NCBI GenBank assembly: GCA_963824545.1
Contig: CAWGPP010000011.1
Span: forward strand, 50,413 to 114,412
Direction of reading: 5' to 3'
Source of the DNA: Bog-532 sp963824545
Lineage (GTDB): Bacteria > Actinomycetota > Actinomycetes > Streptosporangiales > Streptosporangiaceae
DNA: 64,000 nucleotides
This document shows, piece after piece, positions 26,982-35,006 of this stretch (positions within the stretch are counted from its first letter, which is position 1; each line of letters opens with the position of its first letter). The position numbers and the translations under genes are program-made. The notes below the pieces were generated by a model, which was given only the letters and a program-made list of their open reading frames with translations, had not been told where the DNA came from and searched no databases.

Positions 26982-28351
26982 TGGCCGAGTTCGAGCTGCT
27001 GCTGCGGGCGCAGCGGATGGTGACGCCGGACGGTGAGGGCCCGGGCTGCGTGGCGGTCAGCGACGGGACGATCGCGGCGGTCGAGCCGCTGACGGCCACC
27101 CTGACGGCGCGGCGGGTCGTCGAGCTGGCCGGGGACGTGGTCCTGCTGCCCGGCCTGGTGGACACGCACGTGCACGTCAACGATCCGGGCCGGGCCGACT
27201 GGGAGGGCTTCGGCACGGCCACCGCCGCCGCGGCGGCGGGCGGCGTCACCACCATCGTGGACATGCCGCTGAACAGCCTGCCGCCGACCGTGGACCCGGC
27301 CGCGCTCGCGGTCAAACGGGCTGCAGCCGGCGGGCGCTGCCACGTCGACGTGGGTTTCTGGGGCGGCGCGATCCCCGGCAACGGCGCGCAGCTCGGCCCG
27401 CTGCACGACGGCGGGGTGCTCGGCTTCAAGTGCTTCCTGCTGCCCTCCGGAGTGGACGAGTTCCCGCCGCTCGGCCCGGCCGAACTGGAGGCCGACCTGG
27501 CCATCGTGGCCTCGCTGGGCTCCCAGATGATCGTGCACGCCGAGGACCCGCACGTCATCGAGCGCGCGCCGGATCCGGCCGGGCGGCCCTACGGCGCATT
27601 CCTGCGGTCCCGGCCGGGAGATGCGGAGAACCTGGCGGTCGGGCTCGTGCTGGACCTGGCCGCGCGGACCGGGGCGCGGGTGCACATCCTGCACCTGTCC
27701 AGTGCGGGGGCGATTGGCCTGATCCGGGCGGCGCGGGCGGCGGGGATGCGGGTCACCGCCGAGACGTGCCCGCACTACCTGGTGTTCAGCGCGGAGGAGA
27801 TCCCGGACGGGGCGACCCAGTTCAAGTGCTGCCCGCCGATCCGGGAGGCGGCCAACCGCGAACTGCTGTGGTCCGCGCTGGCCGACGGCACGATCGACTG
27901 CGTGGTGTCCGATCATTCACCGTGCACGCCGGAGCTGAAACGGCTCGATGACGGCGACTTCGGTGCCGCGTGGGGCGGGATCGCCTCGCTGCAGCTGGGG
28001 CTGCCCGCGATCTGGTCGCAGGCGAGGCAGCGCGGCTTCGGCCTGGACCGGCTGGCCCGGTGGATGGCCGAGCGCCCGGCGGCGATCGCGGGGCTGGACC
28101 GGAAGGGCGCCATCGAGCCGGGCCGGGACGCGGACTTCTGCGTCCTCGCGCCCGGCGAGACGTTCACCGTCGATCCGGCAAGGCTGCAGCACAAGAACCC
28201 GGTCACCCCGTACGCCGGACGCGAGCTGCCCGGCGTGGTCAAGGCGACCTGGCTGCGCGGCCGGCCGGTACGCATCGGCGCGCCGCACGGGAGGTTCCTG
28301 ACCCGGGAAGGCACCCCGGCGGCCACGGTGGCGGGGGGAGGGCCGGGGTGA
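26981..28351 (+). CDS. allB: Allantoinase
   Basis: 456 aa amidohydrolase that opens allantoin to allantoate. Binuclear metal site residues: HVH in GLVDTHVHVNDPG, the carbamylated lysine in LGFKCFLLPS, histidines in MIVHAEDP and VHILHLSSAGA, and the aspartate in CVVSDHSPC. The GTG start at 26981 overlaps the preceding stop, and the TGA overlaps the allantoicase GTG by four bases. AtzF_C-allB-alc is therefore one tightly coupled operon. Confidence 0.95.
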   Translation: MAEFELLLRAQRMVTPDGEGPGCVAVSDGTIAAVEPLTATLTARRVVELAGDVVLLPGLVDTHVHVNDPGRADWEGFGTATAAAAAGGVTTIVDMPLNSLPPTVDPAALAVKRAAAGGRCHVDVGFWGGAIPGNGAQLGPLHDGGVLGFKCFLLPSGVDEFPPLGPAELEADLAIVASLGSQMIVHAEDPHVIERAPDPAGRPYGAFLRSRPGDAENLAVGLVLDLAARTGARVHILHLSSAGAIGLIRAARAAGMRVTAETCPHYLVFSAEEIPDGATQFKCCPPIREAANRELLWSALADGTIDCVVSDHSPCTPELKRLDDGDFGAAWGGIASLQLGLPAIWSQARQRGFGLDRLARWMAERPAAIAGLDRKGAIEPGRDADFCVLAPGETFTVDPARLQHKNPVTPYAGRELPGVVKATWLRGRPVRIGAPHGRFLTREGTPAATVAGGGPG

Positions 28352-29475
28352 CCGCGGCGGACCCGGCCGCGTTCACCGGCCTTCCCGACCTGGCCGTGCG
28401 CACCCTCGGCGGCAGCGTCGTGTACGCCAACGACGAGCTGTACGCCGAACGGGAGAACCTGATCACGCCGGCCCCGGCGGTCTTCGCGCCGCAGACGTTC
28501 GGCCCGAAGGGACAGGTCTACGACGGCTGGGAGACGCGGCGGCGACGCGAGCCGGGCCACGACCACGCGATCGTCCGGCTCGGCGCGGCCGGGATCATCC
28601 ACGGCGTGGTCGTCGACACGTCCTTCTTCACCGGCAACTACCCGCCCGAGGTGTCGGTGGAGGCCACCGGCGTGGAGGGCTACCCCTCCCCGGCCGAGCT
28701 GGCCACCGCCGGCTGGACCCCGCTCGTGCGCCGTTCCCCGGCCAAGGGCGACACGCGCAACCTGTTCGAGGTGAGCGACGGGCACCGGTACACCCACGTC
28801 CGGCTGTGCATCTACCCCGACGGCGGGGTCGCGCGGCTGCGGGTGCACGGCGAGGTTGTCCCGGATCCGCGTTTCCTCGGCGGCACCCTCGACCTGGCCG
28901 CGGCCGAGAACGGCGGCACGATCACCGGCTGCTCGGACATGTTCTACTCCTCGGCGGCCAATCTGATCGCCACGGGCCGGGCCCGGACGATGGGCGAGGG
29001 CTGGGAGAACGCCCGCCGGCGGGGCGGCGGCAACGACTGGGTGTCCGTCCGGCTCGCGCTGCCCGGCCGGATCCGCTACGCCGAGCTGGACACGTCACTG
29101 TTCGTGGGCAACGCACCCGGCTGGGCCCGCCTGTCCGGCGCCGCAGCGGGCGGCTGGTCCGAGCTGCTGCCGCGGACCCGGCTGCAGCCGGACACCCGGC
29201 ACCGGTTCCGCCTGAACGGCGGGCCGCCCGTGGCCGCGGTACGGCTGGACGTCTACCCGGACGGCGGGATGGCCCGGCTCCGGCTGCGGGGCGAGGCCGA
29301 TCCCGCCGCGCACCAAGCCGCCGCCCGGCGCTGGCTCGACGCCCTGCCGCCGGCGCAGGCCGCCGCCGTGCTGGCCGCGGCCGGCCTGCCGCCGGTCCGC
29401 GCGGACAGCATCGCCGCCGCTGCCGGCCGCTGGGACATGCTGCCCGCCGCGACCCGCGCCGCGCTGACCGGCTGA
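28348..29475 (+). CDS. alc: Allantoicase
   Basis: 375 aa. Hydrolyses allantoate to ureidoglycolate and urea. Two jelly-roll repeats are visible: the first with YDGWETRRRREPGHDHAIVR and DTSFFTGNYPPE, the second with GEGWENARRRGGGNDWVSVR and DTSLFVGNAPGW; each ends in a LCIYPDGGVARLR-type strand. The last 45 residues are an alanine-rich helical extension beyond the usual length. GTG 28348 overlaps the allB stop. No ureidoglycolate lyase gene follows. Confidence 0.94.
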   Translation: MTAADPAAFTGLPDLAVRTLGGSVVYANDELYAERENLITPAPAVFAPQTFGPKGQVYDGWETRRRREPGHDHAIVRLGAAGIIHGVVVDTSFFTGNYPPEVSVEATGVEGYPSPAELATAGWTPLVRRSPAKGDTRNLFEVSDGHRYTHVRLCIYPDGGVARLRVHGEVVPDPRFLGGTLDLAAAENGGTITGCSDMFYSSAANLIATGRARTMGEGWENARRRGGGNDWVSVRLALPGRIRYAELDTSLFVGNAPGWARLSGAAAGGWSELLPRTRLQPDTRHRFRLNGGPPVAAVRLDVYPDGGMARLRLRGEADPAAHQAAARRWLDALPPAQAAAVLAAAGLPPVRADSIAAAAGRWDMLPAATRAALTG

Positions 29476-29642
29476 ATCCAGCAGAGGGGATACGGCCTTA
29501 ACGTGGGGGCGTCAATCCCAGCATCGCCACGTGCCGGGTCGACCGCGACCATGACCGCGGACAGCCCGCGCCCGGCCAGGATCTGCACGAGCTACCGCGC
29601 GGCTAGCCGGCCGCTAGCCGACCGAAAGGAGCAGATCACACG
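29476..29642. other. Short spacer between alc and hicB
   Basis: No supported gene. A short minus-strand reading (QILAGRGLSAVMVAVDPARG, about 29530-29590) looks protein-like but has neither start nor length to identify it. Confidence 0.3.
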
Positions 29643-29861
29643 CTACGCGGCGACGGTGACGGTGGCCACGTGACTCGTGGGAGGCGGCACAGGCTCCCCA
29701 GCGAGTCGCAAGCCCTCGATGTGGAAGGCGATCGCCTCGCGCATTTCAGCTTCGCACTCTGCAAGCGTGTCGCCGGTCGCGACCACCCCAGGGAGATCCG
29801 GCGCATAGGCGCTGTAATTGGCCGAGCCGTCACCCTCAATCACGATCACATACTGGGCCAC
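29643..29861 (-). CDS. hicB: HicB-family antitoxin
   Basis: 72 aa from GTG 29861. The partial RNase-H-like HicB fold is clear: YVIVIEGDGSANYSAYAPDLPGVVATGDT, then ECEAEMREAIAFHIEGLRLAGEPVPPP. It normally binds and blocks the HicA mRNA interferase. No C-terminal DNA-binding domain. It overlaps the 3' end of the hicA pseudogene by 16 bases, and that toxin carries a stop codon, so this antitoxin has lost its local partner. A second, similar hicB lies at 40138-40365. Confidence 0.9.
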   Translation of the reverse strand: MAQYVIVIEGDGSANYSAYAPDLPGVVATGDTLAECEAEMREAIAFHIEGLRLAGEPVPPPTSHVATVTVAA

Positions 29862-30088
29862 GGCTCCCCCTTCCCCGCAACATCATCGTCTTGACTGCCG
29901 TCTTCGTTCAACCCGGCTTGCCTCAGGATACTGTCCCTTGTTTTGGGATGCAGTTCGTCACTCGGCTTGCCTGGCACCGTCACTAACCCTCGCTTGCTCA
30001 GGTGCTTGTACTGCCGATGGCTCCCCTACTGACGATCGAGATACCACCCATCCCGGGTAATCAGCCGAAGTATGACAGCGACCTTCAC
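29846..30088 (-). pseudogene. hicA: HicA toxin with in-frame amber codon
   Basis: Read from GTG 30088: KVAVILRLITRDGWYLDRQ, then TAG (30028-30026, codon 21), then GSHRQYKHLSKRGLVTVPGK and PKTRDSILRQAGL to TGA at 29848-29846. This is the complete HicA double-stranded-RNA-binding-like toxin, including the catalytic histidine context GSHRQYKH, with one sense codon (usually Arg here) replaced by a stop. The frame is otherwise intact over 81 codons. Too interrupted for gene finders. Confidence 0.8.
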
Positions 30089-30275
30089 AGTGGATCAGTG
30101 TGGCGGGAGCCAACGACAATCCGGCCGTTAGCATTCGCCGGGAAGGAGCTCCCAGATCAGGGCCAAGCCGGTCGCGGCCTCGATGGCCTCGCCATGCACT
30201 GGGCATCCAGGCCCTCGGATCTGGGCCACCGGGAACGGGCGGTCACGGCGGGTCCACCATGCGGGTGGGCCGGGC

Positions 30276-31652
30276 TCAGCTTTGGCCGGCGCGGGTGAGC
30301 AGGCGGCGGGATTCGGCGGCCGCTTCCTTGCCGATGGTGCCGGAATCGGCGGCGGTCAGCTGGCCGTCGGTCACGGACGGCTGGCCGTTGACGAGCAGCA
30401 TCGTCAGCGGCGGGAGGGCGCCCAGGGCGAGCGCGGCGACCGGGTCGGCGATGGTCGAGTGCAGGGCGCCGTCGATCCGCCAGAGGGCCAGGTCGGCCAG
30501 CTTGCCCGGCTCGAGAGAGCCGATCTCGTCCGCGCGGCCGAGGCAGCGGGCCCCGCCCATGGTCGCCGCGTACAGCGCCTGGCGCGCGGTCAACGCGTCC
30601 GGGCCGCGGCGCGCGCGGGCGAACAGCAGCGCCGCCCGCACCTCCGGTCCGAGCTGGCCGGTCTCGTTGGAGGAGGTGCCGTCCACGCCGAGGCCGACCG
30701 GGGCACCCGCCGCCAGAAGCTCTGGAACCGGCGCGATCCCGGTGCCGAGCCTGCCGTTGGAGGACGGGCAGTGCGCGACGCCGGTCCCGGTCGCACCGAG
30801 CCGCCGGATCGCGCGCTCGTCGAGGTGCACGCAGTGCGCCAGCCAGACATCGGGGCCGGTCCACCCGTAGCGGTCCAGGAACTCGGTGGGCGTGCAGCCG
30901 AACTTCTCCGCGCAGTAGTCCTCTTCTTCCACGGTCTCTGACCCGTGCGTGTGCAGCCGGACCCCGCGCCGCCGGGCCAGCTCGGCGGCCCCGCCCAGCA
31001 GGTCCCCTGTGACGGTGAACGGGGAGCACGGGGCCACGCTGACCCGGACCATCGCGCCGGGGGCCGGGTCGTGGTGCGCGTCGATGGCGCGTTCGGTCTC
31101 GGCCAGAGCCGTCCCGGTGTCCTCCACCGCGAAGTCCGGCGGCAGGCCGCCCCGGGACTCCCCGAGGTCCATGGAGCCGCGGGCCGGCTGGAACCGGATA
31201 CCCAGCTCCCGTGCGGCGCGGACTTCCGCGCCGAGCAGGTCACCGGCATCGCGCGGGAAGATGTACGGATGGTCCGCGGCGGTGGTGCAGCCGCTGGTCA
31301 GCAGGGCGGCGATGGACGCGCGGGCGGCCGCGTAGACCATCTCCTCGTCGATCCTGGCCCAGATCGGGTACAGCTCGGTGAGCCAGCCGAACAGGCCGGA
31401 CTGCTGCGCCCGGCCCTTGGTCAGCCACTGATAGAAGTGGTGGTGCGTGTTGACCAGGCCCGGGGTGAGCAGGTGCCCGGACCCGTCGACCCGCTCGGTG
31501 GGGACACCGTCGCGGTATCCGGGCACCGGCTCAGGCCCAGCCGCGGCGACGCGATTGTCCTCCACCACGACGGTCCCGGCGGGGAACTCGCGGCCGGACG
31601 GATCCACGGTGGCGACGTACGCACCCTCGATGATTATCCTGCGCTGCGGCAC
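30276..31652 (-). CDS. 8-oxoguanine deaminase-like amidohydrolase
   Basis: 458 aa, AtzB/TrzN-like branch of the amidohydrolase superfamily. Metal-site residues: HHH in LVNTHHHFYQWLTKGRA, histidine in LHTHGSETVEEE, WLAHCVHLDE and aspartate in GLGVDGTSSNE. Enzymes with this architecture beside uricase genes deaminate 8-oxoguanine to urate, feeding the same pathway. It is divergent from uraD across about 150 bases. Other deaminase substrates (guanine, N-ethylammelide-like) cannot be excluded. Confidence 0.82.
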   Translation of the reverse strand: MPQRRIIIEGAYVATVDPSGREFPAGTVVVEDNRVAAAGPEPVPGYRDGVPTERVDGSGHLLTPGLVNTHHHFYQWLTKGRAQQSGLFGWLTELYPIWARIDEEMVYAAARASIAALLTSGCTTAADHPYIFPRDAGDLLGAEVRAARELGIRFQPARGSMDLGESRGGLPPDFAVEDTGTALAETERAIDAHHDPAPGAMVRVSVAPCSPFTVTGDLLGGAAELARRRGVRLHTHGSETVEEEDYCAEKFGCTPTEFLDRYGWTGPDVWLAHCVHLDERAIRRLGATGTGVAHCPSSNGRLGTGIAPVPELLAAGAPVGLGVDGTSSNETGQLGPEVRAALLFARARRGPDALTARQALYAATMGGARCLGRADEIGSLEPGKLADLALWRIDGALHSTIADPVAALALGALPPLTMLLVNGQPSVTDGQLTAADSGTIGKEAAAESRRLLTRAGQS

Positions 31653-31802
31653 GATGCCGACGTTAGGGGCCGCCGTGCGGGGGCGTCAACGCGCTGGCAG
31701 GCGGCGCCCCGCCGCGCCGTGCCCCCTTTGGACGCCGTGCCGGGCGGCGGCGTAATTTGGAGGTCCCTTTCCGCGTTACCGAGATTCTGCGAGGGAGGAC
31801 CG

Positions 31803-32342
31803 GTGACGCCGACCAGCACAGCGGCCCCGGAAGGCATCGGGCTCCCGGCCTTCAACGCGCTGCCGGACGGGCAGGCGCGCGAGCTTCTGCTCGGCTGCTG
31901 CCACGCCGGGCGCTGGGCCGCCGCGGTGGCCGGCGGGCGGCCCTACCCCACCCTGGGCGCGCTGCTCGCCCGGGCCGGCGCGGAACTGGCCGACGAGGAC
32001 GTGGCGGAGGCACTGGCCGGGCACCCGCGGATCGGTGCGGCCCCGGGTGCGGGGCACAGTTCCCGGTCCCGGCGCGAGCAGGCCGGAGTGGGCGGGGCAC
32101 CCGCGGCGGTGCTCGCCGAACTCGCCGTGGCTAACGAAGCGTACGAGGAGCGGTTCGGCCATATCTACCTGGTGTGCGCGAACGGGCGCGGCGCGGGGGA
32201 ACTCCTCGGCATCCTGAACCAGCGGTTGCGTAACGGGCCGGACGAGGAGCGCGACGTCGTGCGCGGCGAACTCCGCGCCATCAACGCCCTCCGCCTCACC
32301 AGCCTGATCGGGCCTGCGGCCGGGCCGGGGCCCACGGCATGA
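31803..32342 (+). CDS. uraD: OHCU decarboxylase
   Basis: 179 aa. Decarboxylates 2-oxo-4-hydroxy-4-carboxy-5-ureidoimidazoline to S-allantoin. FNALPDGQARELLLGCCHAGRW is the N-terminal signature; LAGHPRIGA contains the catalytic histidine and NEAYEERFGHIYLVCANGR the C-terminal signature. GTG 31803 with GAGGGAGG five bases upstream was chosen; the upstream open frame is a shadow of the opposite gene. The ATGA overlap links it to uraH. Confidence 0.94.
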   Translation: MTPTSTAAPEGIGLPAFNALPDGQARELLLGCCHAGRWAAAVAGGRPYPTLGALLARAGAELADEDVAEALAGHPRIGAAPGAGHSSRSRREQAGVGGAPAAVLAELAVANEAYEERFGHIYLVCANGRGAGELLGILNQRLRNGPDEERDVVRGELRAINALRLTSLIGPAAGPGPTA

Positions 32343-32668
32343 GCAGCGTCAGCACGCACGTGCTCGACAGTTCGCGGGGGTGCCCGGCGGCGGGCGTCCC
32401 GGTCCGGCTTGAGCGGGCCGGCGACGGCGAGCCGCTGGCCGAGACGGTCACCGGCGACGACGGGCGGGTCGCGGCGCTGGGGCCAGACGATCTCGGGCCC
32501 GGCACGTACCGGGTCGTCTTCGGCACCGGGACGTATTTCGCCCGGACCGGGCAGCAGGCGTTCTACCCGGAGGTCACGGTGAGCTTCCTCGTCGTGGACG
32601 CCGGCGGCCACTACCATGTACCGCTCGTGCTCAGCCCGTTCGCCTACGCCACCTACCGGGGGAACTGA
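32339..32668 (+). CDS. uraH: 5-hydroxyisourate hydrolase
   Basis: 109 aa transthyretin-like enzyme that opens 5-hydroxyisourate to OHCU. N-terminal STHVLDSSRGCPAAGVPVRL and the C-terminal tetrapeptide YRGN (family consensus YRGS) are diagnostic; HYHVPLVLSPFAYATYRG carries an active-site histidine. The start overlaps the uraD stop. Confidence 0.95.
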   Translation: MSSVSTHVLDSSRGCPAAGVPVRLERAGDGEPLAETVTGDDGRVAALGPDDLGPGTYRVVFGTGTYFARTGQQAFYPEVTVSFLVVDAGGHYHVPLVLSPFAYATYRGN

Positions 32669-32670
32669 CC

Positions 32671-33573
32671 ATGGGGATCATCCTCGGCGCCAACCAGTAC
32701 GGCAAGGCGGAGGTCCGCGTGGTCAAGGTCGACCGGGACACGCCGCGTCACGAGATCCACGACCTGTCGGTGACCACCACGCTGCGCGGCGACTTCGCCG
32801 ACGCGCACACCTCCGGCGACCAGTCCCACGTGCTGCCCACCGACAGCCAGAAGAACACGGTGTTCGCGTTCGCCAAGCAGTACGGCGTCGGCCAGATCGA
32901 GGATTTCGCGCTCAGCCTGGCGCGGCACTTCACCGAGACCGTGCCCGCGGTGACCAGCGCCCGCGTCGGGATCGAGGCGTACGACTGGGATCGCGTGGGC
33001 ACGGACGCCGAGGCCGGCCACGACCATGCGTTCGTCCGGCGCGGGCAGGACGTCCGCACGACGGCGGTGACGGTGGGCGTGACCAGCCGCGGCCCGGGCG
33101 CGTGGGTGGTCTCAGGGATCCAGGACCTCGTGGTGCTGAAGTCGACCGGCTCGGAGTTCCGCGGCTTCTACGCGGACCGCTACACGACGCTGGCCGAGAC
33201 CGACGACCGGATCCTGGCCACCAGCCTGGTGGCGAAGTGGCGGTACGGTGAGGCCGCCGGCGACTGGGCCGCCTCCTACGCCGGGATCCGCGCCATCATC
33301 CTGGACACGTTCGCCACCATGCACAGCCGGGCCCTGCAGCAGACGTTGCAGGCCATGGGGACCGCGGTGCTGACGGCGCACCCCGAGGTGGCGGAGATCC
33401 GGTTCGCGGCGCCGAACAAGCATCACTTCGCCGCCGACCTGGCGCCGTTTGGGCTGGACAACCCGGGTGAGGTGTTCTACGCGGCGGACCGGCCTTACGG
33501 CCTCATCGAGGCCACGGTCATCCGCGAGGACGCGCCCGACCCGGGGCTGGCATGGTCCGCCGGCCTCACGTGA
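32671..33573 (+). CDS. uox: Urate oxidase (uricase)
   Basis: 300 aa cofactor-free tunnelling-fold oxidase converting urate to 5-hydroxyisourate. Landmarks: ILGANQYGKAEVRVVKV (catalytic Lys), LPTDSQKNTVFAFAKQYG with the Thr region before it, VVLKSTGSEFRGF, and the catalytic histidine in APNKHHFAADL. Two bases after uraH, so the order uraD-uraH-uox runs the three steps from urate to allantoin in one transcript. Confidence 0.95.
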   Translation: MGIILGANQYGKAEVRVVKVDRDTPRHEIHDLSVTTTLRGDFADAHTSGDQSHVLPTDSQKNTVFAFAKQYGVGQIEDFALSLARHFTETVPAVTSARVGIEAYDWDRVGTDAEAGHDHAFVRRGQDVRTTAVTVGVTSRGPGAWVVSGIQDLVVLKSTGSEFRGFYADRYTTLAETDDRILATSLVAKWRYGEAAGDWAASYAGIRAIILDTFATMHSRALQQTLQAMGTAVLTAHPEVAEIRFAAPNKHHFAADLAPFGLDNPGEVFYAADRPYGLIEATVIREDAPDPGLAWSAGLT

Positions 33574-33613
33574 GGCACCCGGCGGACCCCAGGATGAGCA
33601 GCGGAGGCGGCTG

Positions 33614-34483
33614 ATGGACTTCCTGCAGCCGAGGTCGCTGGCGGAAGCGGCCGAGACCGCGCAGCGGCACCCGGACGCGGTGCCGATCGCCGGCGGCACC
33701 GACGTCATGGTGGACATGAACTTCGCCCGCCGCCGGCCCGCCGCGCTGCTTGACCTGACCCGGGTGCCGGAGCTCACGCGGTGGGAACGCGCAGGCGGCC
33801 AGCTCCGGGTGGGCGCCGGGGTGTCCTACACGACGCTGATCACCGAGCTGGGCGGGGCGCTGCCCGGGCTGGCCATGGCGTCGCGCACGGTCGGCTCGCC
33901 GCAGATCCGCAACCGCGGCACGGTGGGCGGGAACCTCGGCTCGGCGTCGCCCGCCGGGGACACACTGCCCGTCCTGCTGGCCTCCGGCGCGGTCGTCGAG
34001 ACCGCCTCGGTGCAGGGCTCGCGACGGATCCCGGCCGGTGACTTCTGCACCGGGGTGAAGCAGAACGCGCTGCGGCCCGGCGAGCTGATCGCGGCCGTGC
34101 TGCTGCGGCCGGCTCCGGGACCGCAGCAGTTCTGCAAGGTGGGAACGCGCAACGCAATGGTCATCGCGGTGGCCTCGTTCGCGGTCGAGCTGGACCCGGC
34201 GCGGCGGCGGATCGGCACCGGCATCGGGTCGGCGGCGCCCACCCCGCGCCGCGCGGCCGCCGCCGAGGACTTCCTGGCCGGGGTGCTGGCCGAGCGCGGG
34301 CTGTGGGAGCACCCGGCGGACCTGGACGAGGCAGACGTGCGCCGGTTCGGGGAGCTGGCCGCCGCGGCGGCCGCGCCCATCGACGACGTACGCGGGACCG
34401 CGGCCTACCGGACCCACGCGCTCGCCGTGATGGCCCGCCGCGCGTTGCGCTGGGCCTGGCAGGAATTCATGAACGGGGGGTGA
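33614..34483 (+). CDS. Xanthine dehydrogenase-type FAD-binding subunit
   Basis: 289 aa, medium (FAD) subunit of a three-subunit molybdenum hydroxylase. PIAGGTDVMVDMN is the first FAD loop and TVGSPQIRNRGTVGGNLGSASPAGDTLP the second. ATG 33614 follows GCGGAGG. Position between uricase and the Fe-S subunit, with 4-base spacing to the latter, indicates xanthine/hypoxanthine oxidation to urate. Confidence 0.92.
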   Translation: MDFLQPRSLAEAAETAQRHPDAVPIAGGTDVMVDMNFARRRPAALLDLTRVPELTRWERAGGQLRVGAGVSYTTLITELGGALPGLAMASRTVGSPQIRNRGTVGGNLGSASPAGDTLPVLLASGAVVETASVQGSRRIPAGDFCTGVKQNALRPGELIAAVLLRPAPGPQQFCKVGTRNAMVIAVASFAVELDPARRRIGTGIGSAAPTPRRAAAAEDFLAGVLAERGLWEHPADLDEADVRRFGELAAAAAAPIDDVRGTAAYRTHALAVMARRALRWAWQEFMNGG

Positions 34484-34487
34484 GGGC

Positions 34488-35006
34488 GTGCGGGTGAGCT
34501 GTGTCATTAACGGGGAACGGCTGACCGCGGACGACGTCCGGGAAGGCGAGAGCCTGCTGTACGTGCTGCGAGAGCGGCTCGGCCTGCCCGGCAGCAAGAA
34601 CGCCTGCGAGCAGGGCGAGTGCGGGTCGTGCACGGTGGTCATGGACGGGGTAACGGTCTGCGCGTGCCTGGTGGCGGCCGGGCAGGCGCAGGACCGGGAC
34701 ATCCAGACGGTGGAGGGGCTGGCCGGGATCGGCGCGATCGAGGCCCAGGGCGGCGGCCTGCATCCGGTCCAGCAGGCGTTCGTTGAGGCCGGCGCGGTCC
34801 AGTGCGGCTTCTGCACGCCCGGGCTCATCGTGCAGGCGGCCAGCCTGCTGCGGGATGTCCCGTACCCGTCCGACGCGGAGATCCGTGAGGCGCTGGCCGG
34901 GAACCTGTGCCGCTGCACCGGGTACGAGAAGATCCTGGACGCGGTCCGGCTGGCCGCCGGGCGCCTGGCCGGGCAGACCGGCCGCGCCGCCGCGGGGCCC
35001 GGATGA
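34488..35006 (+). CDS. Xanthine dehydrogenase-type 2Fe-2S subunit
   Basis: 172 aa small subunit carrying two [2Fe-2S] clusters. Plant-ferredoxin-type cluster ligands are in ACEQGECGSCTV and C in VTVCACL; the second cluster uses QCGFCTPG and LCRCTGY. GTG 34488. The ATGA overlap with the next gene couples it to the molybdopterin subunit. Confidence 0.94.
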   Translation: MRVSCVINGERLTADDVREGESLLYVLRERLGLPGSKNACEQGECGSCTVVMDGVTVCACLVAAGQAQDRDIQTVEGLAGIGAIEAQGGGLHPVQQAFVEAGAVQCGFCTPGLIVQAASLLRDVPYPSDAEIREALAGNLCRCTGYEKILDAVRLAAGRLAGQTGRAAAGPG

